From: DASSBG01 sp963800395
GTDB taxonomy: Bacteria > Pseudomonadota > Gammaproteobacteria > Xanthomonadales > Rhodanobacteraceae
Assembly: GCA_963800395.1 (NCBI GenBank)
Contig: CAWDBD010000015.1
Location: 1-64,000, forward strand
Reading direction: 5' to 3'
DNA: 64,000 nt
Part shown: positions 51,509 through 61,103 of the stretch, in pieces
Layout of the letters: each line of letters begins with the position of its first letter
Numbering within the stretch: position 1 is the first letter of the stretch
The notes under the pieces: model-generated
Database searches by the model: none
Told to the model about the DNA's origin: nothing
Seen by the model: only the letters and a program-made list of their open reading frames with translations
Made by a program: the position numbers and the translations under genes

Positions 51509-51937
51509 ATGAAGACGTTCAGCGCCAAGACCGAAAGCGTACAGCGTGACTGGTTCGTGGTCGATGCCAGTGGCAAGACGCTGGGTCGTCTGTGCACCGA
51601 GGTCGCACGTCGCCTGCGCGGCAAGCACAAGCCGGTATATACCCCTCATGTCGATACCGGCGATTATATCGTCGTGGTCAATGCCGACAAGGTGGCAGTG
51701 ACCGGCCGCAAAATGAACGACAAGATCTATCACCGCTTCACCGGCTATGTGGGCAACATGAAGAGCATGCCGCTCAAGGACATGCTGGCCAAGCATCCGG
51801 AACGAGTGATCGAGCTTGGCGTCAAGGGCATGCTGCCCAAGAATCCGCTGGGTCGCGCCATGTACCGCAAGCTCAAGGTATACAGCGGCGCCGACCATCC
51901 GCACACCGCCCAGCAGCCGCAAGCGCTGGAGATCTGA
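51509..51937 (+). CDS. rplM: 50S ribosomal protein L13
   Basis: 142 residues. MKTFSAKTESVQRDWFVVDA is the typical start, followed by LGRLCTEVARRLRGKHK, YHRFTGYVGNMK and GMLPKNPLGRAMYRKLKVY. Exact E. coli length. It precedes rpsI by 8 nt, the universally conserved rplM-rpsI operon. Confidence 0.98.
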   Translation: MKTFSAKTESVQRDWFVVDASGKTLGRLCTEVARRLRGKHKPVYTPHVDTGDYIVVVNADKVAVTGRKMNDKIYHRFTGYVGNMKSMPLKDMLAKHPERVIELGVKGMLPKNPLGRAMYRKLKVYSGADHPHTAQQPQALEI

Positions 51938-51945
51938 GGAACATC

Positions 51946-52341
51946 ATGGCCACTATCGAGCAAAATTACGGCACCGGCCGTCGCAAGACCTCCGCCGCCC
52001 GCGTGTTTCTGCGCAAGGGCAGTGGTGCAATCACCGTCAACGGCAAGGCACTGGATCAGTTCTTCGGCCGCGAAACGGCACAGATGATCGTGCGCCAGCC
52101 GCTGGAGCTCACCGAGAACGATGAACGCTTCGACGTCATGGCAACAGTCGAGGGTGGTGGCATGACCGGTCAGGCTGGCGCCATTCGCCTCGGCATTGCC
52201 CGTGCCCTGGTTGAATATGACGAGACGCTGAAGATTCCGCTGCGCAAGGCCGGCTACATGACCCGCGATGCGCGTGCTGTGGAGCGCAAGAAGGTCGGTT
52301 TGCACAAAGCCCGCCGCGCCACCCAGTTCTCCAAGCGCTGA
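51946..52341 (+). CDS. rpsI: 30S ribosomal protein S9
   Basis: 131 residues. YGTGRRKTSAARVFLRKGSG opens the protein and it ends in the conserved ARRATQFSKR, whose C-terminal Lys-Arg tail reaches the P-site tRNA. A GAGGAA Shine-Dalgarno lies upstream of ATG 51946. Last protein gene of the operon; a tRNA gene follows 28 nt later. Confidence 0.98.
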   Translation: MATIEQNYGTGRRKTSAARVFLRKGSGAITVNGKALDQFFGRETAQMIVRQPLELTENDERFDVMATVEGGGMTGQAGAIRLGIARALVEYDETLKIPLRKAGYMTRDARAVERKKVGLHKARRATQFSKR

Positions 52342-52369
52342 TCTGCTTGCAGTCGCTGTTTCGAACCAC

Positions 52370-52446
52370 AGCCCCGTAGCCAAGCGGTTCAAGGCACCGG
52401 ATTCTGATTCCGGCATTCGTAGGTTCGAATCCTACCGGGGCTGCCA
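52370..52446 (+). tRNA. tRNA-Gln(CTG)
   Basis: 77 nt including an encoded CCA. Acceptor stem AGCCCCG / CGGGGCT, D-arm GCCAAGCGGTTCAAGGC, anticodon arm CCGGA-TTCTGAT-TCCGG with anticodon CTG (reads CAG), T-arm GTAGG-TTCGAAT-CCTAC, then G-CCA. All stems pair. It lies in the rplM-rpsI transcription direction and is followed by a perfect terminator hairpin. Confidence 0.96.
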
Positions 52447-52451
52447 TTCGA

Positions 52452-52476
52452 GAAAACCCGCCAGCGGCGGGTTTTC
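52452..52476 (+). terminator. Intrinsic terminator after tRNA-Gln
   Basis: GAAAACCCGCC (52452-52462) and GGCGGGTTTTC (52466-52476) form an 11-bp perfect stem with a 3-nt loop; the T run lies in the 3' arm. It ends the rplM-rpsI-tRNA unit and could also work on the minus strand for rpiA. Confidence 0.85.
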
Positions 52477-52582
52477 CTGGTTCTGTCACCCAGGTTCCTG
52501 GGACTCGCGGGGACAGACAGTCCGCTCGTGGGTCTTCAGCTGGCCACGGGCCGACCCGGAATGCTGCTCGCAGATCAGCCGG

Positions 52583-53227
52583 TCAGTCCAGCCGGGTATC
52601 GCCGGAAAACACGATGTCGGCACCACGGCGGGCGAACAGGCCGACACTGACCACGCCGACAAGCTGGTTCAGTTCGTTCTCCAGCGTCACCGGATCGTCG
52701 ATGCGCCAGCCATGCACGTCCAGGATCCAGTTGCCGTTGTCGGTGACGCAGTCATCACGCCACACCGGACGGCCATCCAGTCTGACAATTTCGCGGGCAA
52801 CATGGCTGCGTGCCATCGGTATGACCTCGATGGGCAGTGGAAAGGCACCCAGCACCTCAACCAGCTTGGACGGGTCGATGATGCAGACAAAGGTCTTCGA
52901 TGCTGCCGCGACAATCTTCTCGCGCGTCAGGGCGGCACCACCGCCCTTGATCAGGCGCTTGTGCGGGTCGCATTCGTCGGCACCGTCGACGCACAGGTGC
53001 AACGGGCCGGCCGCATTGAGATCCAGCTCCGCGATGCCGTGCTTCTTCATCAGCGCACTGCTTTGGCTGGAGCTCGATACCGCACCCTCGATCTGCTTGC
53101 CGCTGTCAGACAGCGCTTCGATGAAGCAGGCCACCGTGGAGCCGCTGCCGATGCCAAGCACCATGCCGTCGTCGACGTAGCTGAGTGCCGCCTCGGCGGC
53201 TGCGCGTTTTTGTTCGTTTTGGGTCAT
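52583..53227 (-). CDS. rpiA: Ribose-5-phosphate isomerase A
   Basis: 214 residues. Interconverts ribose 5-phosphate and ribulose 5-phosphate. LGIGSGSTVACFIEAL is the phosphate loop, LCVDGADECDPHKRLIKGGGAALTREK holds the active-site Asp and Glu, and VTDNGNWILDVHGWRI is the later signature. In the same direction as the EVE and fau genes, 89 nt downstream of the former. Confidence 0.96.
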   Translation of the reverse strand: MTQNEQKRAAAEAALSYVDDGMVLGIGSGSTVACFIEALSDSGKQIEGAVSSSSQSSALMKKHGIAELDLNAAGPLHLCVDGADECDPHKRLIKGGGAALTREKIVAAASKTFVCIIDPSKLVEVLGAFPLPIEVIPMARSHVAREIVRLDGRPVWRDDCVTDNGNWILDVHGWRIDDPVTLENELNQLVGVVSVGLFARRGADIVFSGDTRLD

Positions 53228-53316
53228 GGCAAAGCCGGGCGTCGAGGATAATTCGGCATGGTAAGGCCAAACGCCTCCGAATGCCCATCAGCAAGGCCGA
53301 AGCGTGTGCGTATCGA

Positions 53317-53765
<449 letters not shown>

Positions 53766-53769
<4 letters not shown>

Positions 53770-54416
53770 TCGGCACTCCTTTGATGTGCACATTCGATCA
53801 GTTGCGTTTCGGTGGCGACAGCGTCCAGCGGTATATCCCAGTCTTCTGCGGCCAGTTGTTCCACCTGCTGGAACCCGTATCCGATGCCTATCAGCAAGGG
53901 TTTTGCCGGACGCGGCGACGATTTCAGAAAAGCCAGAGTCCTGTCATAAAAGCCGCCACCCGTTCCCAGGCGGTTGCCAGTCGCGTCAAAAGCCAGCAGG
54001 GGCAGCAGAAGAACGTCCATGTCAGCGGCTGCCAATGCCGCGGCATCGGCGGCTGGCTCGGGTATTCCGAAGCGGTTGGCCAGCACGGGGTCACCGCTGT
54101 GCCATTCAGCAAATTCCAGCTGGCGCCCGGGCTGCACGCGGGGCAACCAGTAGTGCTGCCGCCGTTGCTGCACGCTGGCCAGCGCCAGATTGAGCGGCAA
54201 CTCTCCCGCACAGGCCCAGTAACCGCCGATATTGCGGGCCTGGCAAAACGCGGCCGACGTATCCAGCACGTGGCGCAGGCCCTGGGCTGCCGCGATGCGT
54301 TGCTGCGGGCTCAGGGCTTCCCTTCGCGCACGCATGGTCCGCCGCAGGTTCGCGCGAACGCTGTCATCGGCAGTACTTGGGGTGGGATCAGCCACGGGAG
54401 GCGTCGCGAGCGGCAT
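53766..54416 (-). CDS. fau: 5-formyltetrahydrofolate cyclo-ligase
   Basis: 216 residues from ATG 54416. Converts 5-formyl-THF to 5,10-methenyl-THF with ATP. RANLRRTMRARREALSP is the N-terminal Lys/Arg motif, and LLPLLAFDATGNRLGTGGGFYDRTL is the signature with the phosphate-binding loop. It lies immediately downstream of the 6S RNA gene, as in most gammaproteobacteria, where the two are co-transcribed. Confidence 0.93.
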
Positions 54417-54464
54417 CGTGCATGCCACCATGATCGGCGAGACGCGCATTCAGGGCAAGGGTGG

Positions 54465-54653
54465 AGTTCTTCCGCGGTGCCGGTGCGCATCAGGCGACCT
54501 TGATCCGGGAGGATCAGGTGGGTGGGCTCGTCAGGTCCTTCAGGCTTTCCGCTCGTGGCGGACATGCGCAACAGACTGATTCTGCCGACCCGAGGTCGAG
54601 TGTTAGGAACAAGGCGATTGCTGACAATACGCTGCCAAACACCGCAGAAGAGG
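54465..54653 (-). ncRNA. ssrS: 6S RNA
   Basis: About 188 nt on the minus strand between zapA and fau, the conserved place of ssrS. The 5' and 3' ends form a closing stem: CTTCTGCGGTG pairs with CACCGCGGAAG over 11 bp (one G-T pair). The 3' half contains CGGAAAGCCTGAAGGACC, then GACGAGCCCACCCACCTGA, resembling the E. coli 6S segment around its central bubble. A TAGACT -10 (54659-54664, minus strand) fits a start near 54652. 6S binds sigma-70 polymerase in stationary phase. Ends are approximate. Confidence 0.85.
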
Positions 54654-54899
54654 TACCAAGTCTATCACTGCCCCGCTGAAGAAAAGTGAAATTTGTCCGA
54701 AAACAATCGGCCCATTTCCTGCTTGCGGCGGGCGAGCCGGGAACCTCGCCTGGGCGCGCGGCGGGCTCCCGCCGACTCGCCCAATGCAGGCAGGTGGACA
54801 GGCGCAATCTGGCGCAGTCGGGATGGGGAGCGTAAAACGCTTGCACCGGAGCCATGGCCGATATGGCGCGCGTTCAGATGTATGCGGATGGGAGCTGAT

Positions 54900-55205
54900 T
54901 CAGGCGCTGTCGCCGGACTCGGTCAGCGCAGACTCCAGCTTGCGAGTAAGCGCGTCAATACTCGCACCCAGAGCCTGTTCCCGGTTGTTGTGCTGGCTCT
55001 TGAGCTCGAGGAACTCGTGGGTCATGCTCAGCGCAACCAGCACGGCGATGCGATCAAAGCTGGGGTTGCCGGCGCTGTTGCGCATTTCGCGCATGCGCTT
55101 GTCGAGCAAATCGGCAGCAGCGACAAGGCCGGCGCGCTCATCGTCGGAGCACGCGACCAGAAACTCGCGATCCAGCAGATGAACTGTAACGGGTTCGTTG
55201 GCCAT
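54900..55205 (-). CDS. zapA: Cell division protein ZapA
   Basis: 101 residues. Z-ring crosslinker with the N-terminal beta domain EPVTVHLLDREFLVACSDDER, LVAAADLLDKRMREMRN, and a C-terminal coiled coil (HEFLELKSQHNNREQALGAS). The order TIGR02449-type gene, zapA, ssrS, fau is conserved in gammaproteobacteria. The 246-nt gap to 6S RNA holds its promoter; other open frames there are unsupported. Confidence 0.95.
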   Translation of the reverse strand: MANEPVTVHLLDREFLVACSDDERAGLVAAADLLDKRMREMRNSAGNPSFDRIAVLVALSMTHEFLELKSQHNNREQALGASIDALTRKLESALTESGDSA

Positions 55206-55210
55206 GTCGG

Positions 55211-55435
55211 TCAGTTGTTGTTTTCCAGCGACTTCAAGCGCTGGATCATGGCTTCGACCCGCGAGCGAGCCTGCTCGTTGCGTGCCATCAGGGCAGCACG
55301 CTCTGTTGCCAGCTGCTCCTGGCTTGCCAGCAGGCTGCGGTTTTGCTCGCGCACGCGCTGGTAGTTGGCCAGCAGATCCTGCATGGCGTTGGACAGAGCT
55401 TCTATACGGGTCTGCGTGGGATCTTGCGTATCCAT
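55211..55435 (-). CDS. Small coiled-coil protein, TIGR02449 family
   Basis: 74 residues, almost entirely coiled coil with heptads (ALSNAMQDLLANYQRVREQN, LLASQEQLATERAALM, RSRVEAMIQRLKSLE). This is the small protein always found just upstream of zapA in Pseudomonas and Xanthomonas relatives, sometimes called ZapB-like. It stops 5 nt before zapA and is surely co-transcribed. Confidence 0.88.
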   Translation of the reverse strand: MDTQDPTQTRIEALSNAMQDLLANYQRVREQNRSLLASQEQLATERAALMARNEQARSRVEAMIQRLKSLENNN

Positions 55436-55627
55436 GGAATCACTATACCGGTAGGGAGCCGCTGATCAAGTCCTGCACAGGGGTTTCGCTTGTCCTGCCC
55501 GCAAGAGCGGCAACATGGCTGCTGGCAGGCCGGGGCAAACCGTGGGGCCAGTGTAGCGCACAATCAGGCAGGAAAAGAACGGGTCGGACAGGCCTGTCCG
55601 GCCTGTCCGGTAGCGTGGCGGAGTGGG

Positions 55628-55813
55628 CCTAGCCCGGATTATTCATCAGCGTTCGTAGCGAGCCGGTTCAAGGGCATGTCCGGCGTGGCTTTCGCGACCG
55701 AGCAGTGCGCAGGCGTAGCCGACACTACGTCGAGCACTGCGACCAAGCGAAAGCCGCGCCGGGCGTGTCATTGGGCCGGCGTAGTAGAAGGTTGGTGAAT
55801 AATCCGGGCTAGG
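55628..55813. mobile_element. 186-bp MITE-like palindromic element
   Basis: Perfect 18-bp terminal inverted repeats, CCTAGCCCGGATTATTCA at 55628-55645 and its complement at 55796-55813. The interior is also an imperfect palindrome: GGCTTTCG and GAGCAGTGC on the left are mirrored by GAGCACTGC and GCGAAAGCC on the right. No coding capacity and no clear target duplication. The right end supplies the TAG stop codon of the GGDEF-EAL gene. The parent insertion sequence is not in the window. Confidence 0.82.
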
Positions 55814-58800
55814 CGGGGGAGGGAAACTGTGGCCGGTCAGCCGGATCATGCCGGCAGATCAGGACCAGGCAATCGGATGCGGAGATCGGCGTCGACAGCC
55901 AGTGCCCCTGGATCTGGTCACATCCCTTTTCCTCCAGATAGACGATCTGCTCGAAGGTTTCCACTCCTTCGGCAATGACATCCAGCCCCAGAGTATGCGC
56001 CATGTTGATGATGGTGGCGGTAATCGCTTCGTCGTCCGGGTCCTTGGTGATATCACCAACGAACTCCTTGTCGATCTTGAGGATGTCGATGGGCAGTCGC
56101 TTCAGGTAGGCGAGCGAGGAATATCCGGTGCCGAAATCATCCACCGCCAGCACGACTCCCAGTTTCTTCAGATTGCGCAGGTTGCGCAGGGATGTTTCGG
56201 CATCGGTCATGACCAGGCCTTCGGTCAACTCGAGCTCCAGTTGGTTGGCAGGTAGCTGATTGTCGGCCAGGGCCTGATTGATATGCTCTTCGAGCTTGTG
56301 GCTTAGAAGCTGTGCCGAGGAAATGTTGACAGCCATCGTTACGTCGGTGACGTCGTGGGCCCGCCATTGGGCAAGTACGGCACAGGCTTCATGCAGCACG
56401 AACCTGCCAATTTCAGAGATCAGCCCGGCTTCCTCGGCCAGCGGGATGAACGTCGATGGCGGCACCTGGCCCAAGTGCCGACTGTGCCAGCGCAGCAGCG
56501 CCTCGACCCCGGTGATCTGCCAACTGCCAATGTCCAGCTTGGGTTGATAGACCACACTCAGCTCGTCATTGGCCAGCGCCTGGCGCAACGCCGTCAGCAG
56601 GCTCGCATGTTGTCGCGCCTGCGCCTCCAGAGTCGCCGTATACAAGGCCCAGGTGTTCCGGCCCGCGGACTTGGCCTTGTACATGGCTGTGTCTGCATAC
56701 TTGAGCAGGTCATCCGGGGTACTGGCATGCTCCGGATACAAGGCTATTCCGATGGAGGGCGAGGTGGCCAGTTCCTGACCGGTATCCAGCTTCAACGGTT
56801 TCTCGAACGCAGCAATCAGTTCCCTGGCTACTCGAACAGCCTCATCATGCCCCTGGATGTTTTCCAGTACCACGCTGAACTCGTCACCGCCCAGTCGGGC
56901 CACGATATCGGTCTGGCGCACATGCGCGCGCAGGCGGGCACCGGCGGCTTTCAGCATGCGGTCACCCACCGTGTGTCCCATTGAGTCGTTGACCTGCTTG
57001 AAACGGTCCAGATCGATGAATAGCACAGCCACCTTGTGATTGACGCGGTCAGCCATGCGGATCGCCTGGTCGAGCCGCTGGCTGAGCAGGGTTCGATTGG
57101 GCAGGCCGGACAGCGTGTCGTAGTTGGCCAGGTAGCGCAGTTCCTGCTCCGACCGCTTGCGCTCGGTTATGTCGGACATGACCTGCACGTAGTGGCTGCG
57201 CTCGCCATCGGTGCTCTTGACGGCATTGACTTCGATCCAGCTCAGAAACTCCTCGCCGTCCTTGCGGCGCTGCCACATTTCCCCTTTCCAATGGCCCTCC
57301 TGGTGTACCTTGTCGCGCATTTGCCGGTACATGGCCGGCGAATGCTGGTTGCAGTTGAGGATGTTGGCATCCTTGCCCTGTACCTCGGCCTGGCTGTAGC
57401 CGACGATGCGGGTGAAGGCGGGGTTGATGGATACAAAGCGGAAGTTGAGATCGGTCACGCAAACGGCTTCCGCCATGCTGTGTATCACCGAGGCGGCAAT
57501 GCGCCGCTGATGCTCTTCGGCCCGCTGCCGGTCGAGACTGTGGATAGTGCCGGCCATGCGGGTCGGCTTGCCGCGTGCATCCCGCTCGACCACCTGGCCG
57601 CGTGAGCGAACCCATCGCCACTGCCCCGACGAATGGAGGACACGGTGCTCCGATTCGAAGCGGTCCGTGCGGCCTTCGATATGTGCCAGGGCACGGCGTT
57701 CCAGCCCGCCAATGTCATCCGGATGAACATGTTCGGTACGCCACTTCTGCAGGCTGATGTGCTGCTCGGCTTCACCGCCGGTCAGGCGATCCGCATCGAT
57801 CCGGTGCACACGCTCGTTCACCAGGTCAAAGTCCCAGAATTGGTCACCCGAACCCCACAGTGCCAGGCGCAGGCGATCGTCATATTCACGCAGTTGCTGC
57901 TGGTGACGCTTCTCCAGCTGGCGTCGCCGCAGCCACATGCCCAGCAACAGCGCCAGGATCAGGGTCAGCAGCAGTGCCGCGGCGATGCGTGCCGCCACAG
58001 TGTTCCACCATGGCGGCAGTATCTCCAGTTGCAGTATGTCGGGGTTCGGGTTGAATACCCCGTCACGGTTGCTGCCGCTGACCTCGAACTGATAGCGACC
58101 GGGGTGCAGGTTGGTGTAGGTCACGCGGCTGTTGGTGCCGTTGTCCAGCCACTGCCGGTCAACTCCTATCATGCGATAGCGGAAGCGGTTGGCAGACGGC
58201 CGGGCGAAGTCCAGCGAGGCAAATGAAAAACGCACGACGTGCGCCTGCTGTGGTATCCGCAGGCTGCGCGCACCATTGCGCGAAACAGTATGATCACCGT
58301 ATTGCACCTTGGTGATCACGGTGGGTGGCATGAAGCTGCTGGTTTTGAGGTCGTTCGGGTCAAGCCGGTTGAGTCCGTGCACACCGCCAAACCACAAGTT
58401 GCCCTGGCGGTCACGCAAGCAGGCTCCGGTATTGAATTCAAGCCCTTGCAGCCCATCTGACGGGCTCAGCGTTCGCACAGACCCGTTGCCGAGGTCCACG
58501 CGGCTGACGCCCAGGTTGCTGGATACCCACATGTGGCCGCGGGAGTCATCCAGCACGCAGTAGGCCATGCTGTCAGGCAGGCCATCGCGATGCAGGATCC
58601 GACGCACATGCAGGCCTTGCGCATCAACATCCAACAATTTGTTGATGCCGGCATCAGTGGCGATCCACAGATCACCGTGGGAATCCTTGCGCAGGTCGGT
58701 GACCCGTGACCCGGCCAGTGAATCGTGACGGCCGGGTTCTTCGACAAACGTGCGGAATCGCTTGTTGATCGGATCAAACACGCTAAGTCCGTGCAGCATG

Positions 58801-60371
58801 CCCACCCACAGGCGACCCTTTTTGCCTCGTGCCAAAGCAAATACGAAGTCGTCGCCCAGGCCATTGCTGGTGGAATATCGGCCGATGACGCCCCGGCCTG
58901 CCCTGTAGTGAACCAGCGCGCTGTCGAGACCGGCAAGCCACAGGCTGCCGTCGCTATCCACCAGAATGTCGCGATAGCGATCCTCGCTGCCCTTCGGCTT
59001 GCCCAGGTCCAGGCGGCGTGCGCTGTCATTGGCCGGGTCATACAAAAGAACACCGTGATCGGTGGCCAGCCACAAGGATCCGGCCGCAGCCGCAGCAATG
59101 GCGTGGATGGATACGGCACTGTGACGCGGAAGCCCGAGCGCATCGCGCAAGGCTTGCGAGCCGGTGTCGACAAAATCCCGGGCGCCCGGGATGAACTGTT
59201 GCAGGCCGGCGCCACGCGTACCGATCCAGTAGCGATCCTGGCTGTCCTGAAAAATGCTGCGGACCACGTTGGCTGCCGTACTGTCCAGGTCCGGGTTCCG
59301 GTTGATCAGGCGGTCAACGGCCGAGCCCTGGGCCAGGGTATGCACTGCGCCACGATCTCCAGTACCCACCCAGACCAGTCCGGAGCGATCGACCATCAGT
59401 CGCGTCAGCCGCACGCTGGGCAGCGAGTCGGGCTGGTCCGGAGCAGGTTTCAGCAGCCGCAGGTGACTGCCATCGGTTTCCATCTTGACCAGGCCAAGGT
59501 CGCGCACGGCGGCCCACAGGACACCGTCGTGATCCTCTGTGAGTTGCCATATGTTGGCGTCGCCTGGCTCGGGTACCTGCCACAAGCTGGCAAGCACGCC
59601 GTTGACCCGGTTCACTCGCAGCAGGCGCTTCGGGCTCGCCGCAAAAAGACGGTTGCGCCTGTCGCAGAACACGCCCCTGAGCGGACCGGCATGCCCCAGC
59701 ACTTTCGCCGATCCGTCGCTGATCGACAGTAGCCCGACATCGCCGCTGGCATACAGTTGACCGTCAGGGCACTGGCTGAAGCCGTTGATCGTGGTGGTGT
59801 AGAAATCATGCTCGCGGCGGGTGGTTGTGTAGACCCTTTTCAGGGTGTCCTGGCCGGGCTCAAGCACCGAAATGCCCGCCGCGTCCGCAGTCCACACGCG
59901 CCCCCCGGCGTCGCGGAACAGGGTGCTGATCATGCCGCCCCCGGTTTGGCCGATTTGTTGCACTACCCGGTGATGGTACGGGTCGTAGCGCAGCAGCAGG
60001 CCAGACTGCATGCCAACCCACAGGTTGCCCTTGTCGGCATCGGCAAGGGCCGTGATCAGCCCTGCTGGCAGACTGTCTGCACGGTCCGGGTCGTGCAGGT
60101 GCCTTTGCAGGGTGTAGCCATCAAAGCGGTTCAGGCCGCCTTCGGTACCAATCCAGATAAAGCCATGGCGATCCTGGAACAGCACATGCACCGCGTTTTG
60201 TGCGAGACCCGCCGACTTACCGCCGATTTGCGTGAAGTAGTATTCGTGGCCACTGGCGCAAATGACTGAGGCGCAGGCCGACAGCACCAGCATCGCCAAC
60301 CCGCGACGCAACCAGCCGGTGCGCATGCCTCGTGCGCGCTTGCCTTGGTCGCGAGTCGTGTTGTTTGCCAT
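55809..60371 (-). CDS. Membrane sensor: two-component-regulator propeller, Y_Y_Y, two PAS, GGDEF and EAL domains
   Basis: 1520 residues from ATG 60371. Signal or anchor sequence (LAMLVLSACASVICASG), then a periplasmic double propeller of Reg_prop repeats (for example GFIWIGTEGGLNRFDGYTL, GNLWVGMQSGLLLRYD), a Y_Y_Y domain (about 700-780), a membrane helix (about 790-812), a short coiled coil and two PAS domains (about 830-1070). GGDEF sits at 1161-1165 with a canonical I-site RQTD five residues before it; EALLRW starts at 1290, with DDFGTGYSS and AEGVE intact. Both c-di-GMP synthesis and hydrolysis sites look functional. The ligand is unknown; such propellers often sense glycans. The stop lies in the MITE end. 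Confidence 0.95.
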   Translation of the reverse strand: MANNTTRDQGKRARGMRTGWLRRGLAMLVLSACASVICASGHEYYFTQIGGKSAGLAQNAVHVLFQDRHGFIWIGTEGGLNRFDGYTLQRHLHDPDRADSLPAGLITALADADKGNLWVGMQSGLLLRYDPYHHRVVQQIGQTGGGMISTLFRDAGGRVWTADAAGISVLEPGQDTLKRVYTTTRREHDFYTTTINGFSQCPDGQLYASGDVGLLSISDGSAKVLGHAGPLRGVFCDRRNRLFAASPKRLLRVNRVNGVLASLWQVPEPGDANIWQLTEDHDGVLWAAVRDLGLVKMETDGSHLRLLKPAPDQPDSLPSVRLTRLMVDRSGLVWVGTGDRGAVHTLAQGSAVDRLINRNPDLDSTAANVVRSIFQDSQDRYWIGTRGAGLQQFIPGARDFVDTGSQALRDALGLPRHSAVSIHAIAAAAAGSLWLATDHGVLLYDPANDSARRLDLGKPKGSEDRYRDILVDSDGSLWLAGLDSALVHYRAGRGVIGRYSTSNGLGDDFVFALARGKKGRLWVGMLHGLSVFDPINKRFRTFVEEPGRHDSLAGSRVTDLRKDSHGDLWIATDAGINKLLDVDAQGLHVRRILHRDGLPDSMAYCVLDDSRGHMWVSSNLGVSRVDLGNGSVRTLSPSDGLQGLEFNTGACLRDRQGNLWFGGVHGLNRLDPNDLKTSSFMPPTVITKVQYGDHTVSRNGARSLRIPQQAHVVRFSFASLDFARPSANRFRYRMIGVDRQWLDNGTNSRVTYTNLHPGRYQFEVSGSNRDGVFNPNPDILQLEILPPWWNTVAARIAAALLLTLILALLLGMWLRRRQLEKRHQQQLREYDDRLRLALWGSGDQFWDFDLVNERVHRIDADRLTGGEAEQHISLQKWRTEHVHPDDIGGLERRALAHIEGRTDRFESEHRVLHSSGQWRWVRSRGQVVERDARGKPTRMAGTIHSLDRQRAEEHQRRIAASVIHSMAEAVCVTDLNFRFVSINPAFTRIVGYSQAEVQGKDANILNCNQHSPAMYRQMRDKVHQEGHWKGEMWQRRKDGEEFLSWIEVNAVKSTDGERSHYVQVMSDITERKRSEQELRYLANYDTLSGLPNRTLLSQRLDQAIRMADRVNHKVAVLFIDLDRFKQVNDSMGHTVGDRMLKAAGARLRAHVRQTDIVARLGGDEFSVVLENIQGHDEAVRVARELIAAFEKPLKLDTGQELATSPSIGIALYPEHASTPDDLLKYADTAMYKAKSAGRNTWALYTATLEAQARQHASLLTALRQALANDELSVVYQPKLDIGSWQITGVEALLRWHSRHLGQVPPSTFIPLAEEAGLISEIGRFVLHEACAVLAQWRAHDVTDVTMAVNISSAQLLSHKLEEHINQALADNQLPANQLELELTEGLVMTDAETSLRNLRNLKKLGVVLAVDDFGTGYSSLAYLKRLPIDILKIDKEFVGDITKDPDDEAITATIINMAHTLGLDVIAEGVETFEQIVYLEEKGCDQIQGHWLSTPISASDCLVLICRHDPADRPQFPSPA

Positions 60372-60551
60372 GGTTGTCCGTCTGATACCTCTCCGGCCAC
60401 GCAGCATGCTTCGCGAGGCCTACCCTGCGCCTATAGTGACGACTGCCGCGCACAGGTGCAATATCGGCAACCAGGCTGTCGGCAGAGCCGAAGGCCCGAA
60501 TCGCTCCAAGGGGCGTTATCATGACTGCCGAGACAAGCATCGGGATGCAAT

Positions 60552-61103
60552 ATGAGCGCCAAGAAAATGCCTGCTTTTGGTGAAATCCAGGCACAGGTCG
60601 CACCCATGCGTCTGGGCATCGGCGCCAGTGAGCTGCACGGTTCGATCACCGGATACTTGAGCGCCGGGGGCGAATCGGATACTACCGACTGGCTGGCGGC
60701 CCTGGCACTGGAAAGCGCCGATGCCGGTTCGGCATCAGCGGCCCAGCCGGCGCTGACTGCCCTGGCCGATGCTACTGCGGCGGGTATCCGCCCTCAGGAC
60801 CCGAACCTCGAGTTGCTGCTGCCGCCTGAAGATGACGGTCTGGAGGCGCGCGCACTTGCCCTGGTGGACTGGTGCCGCGGCTTCCTGGGCGGCTTTGGCC
60901 TGAGTGGCTTTGATGCCGACAGTCTTGAGCCGGGCATGGCAGGAATCCTCGAGGATTTCTCGCACATTGCCGCTACCGTACCGGACATGGGTGAACGCGA
61001 AGAAGACCGGGCTGCCCTGAACGAGCTGATTGATCACGTTCGTTTCGGCGCACTGCTTCTGCACGCCAACCTGACCATGCCGGAGGGCACCACCCGGCAA
61101 TGA
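60552..61103 (+). CDS. ygfB: UPF0149 family protein YgfB
   Basis: 183 residues. All-helical YecA/YgfB family: ASELHGSITGYLSAGG at the N-terminus, then LVDWCRGFLGGFGLSGFD and EEDRAALNELIDHVRFGALLLH near the end. In E. coli and Pseudomonas ygfB directly precedes pepP, as here, and overlaps it (ATGA). In Pseudomonas aeruginosa YgfB affects beta-lactamase expression; the role here is unknown. Confidence 0.93.
   Translation: MSAKKMPAFGEIQAQVAPMRLGIGASELHGSITGYLSAGGESDTTDWLAALALESADAGSASAAQPALTALADATAAGIRPQDPNLELLLPPEDDGLEARALALVDWCRGFLGGFGLSGFDADSLEPGMAGILEDFSHIAATVPDMGEREEDRAALNELIDHVRFGALLLHANLTMPEGTTRQ

Noticed and set aside
52268..53251. 327-codon plus-strand frame running through tRNA-Gln and rpiA
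   Set aside because: It crosses a tRNA gene and a terminator and is antisense to an intact rpiA.
54232..54855. Open frames on both strands between fau and zapA
   Set aside because: They overlap the 6S RNA gene, lack ribosome-binding sites and show no protein family features.
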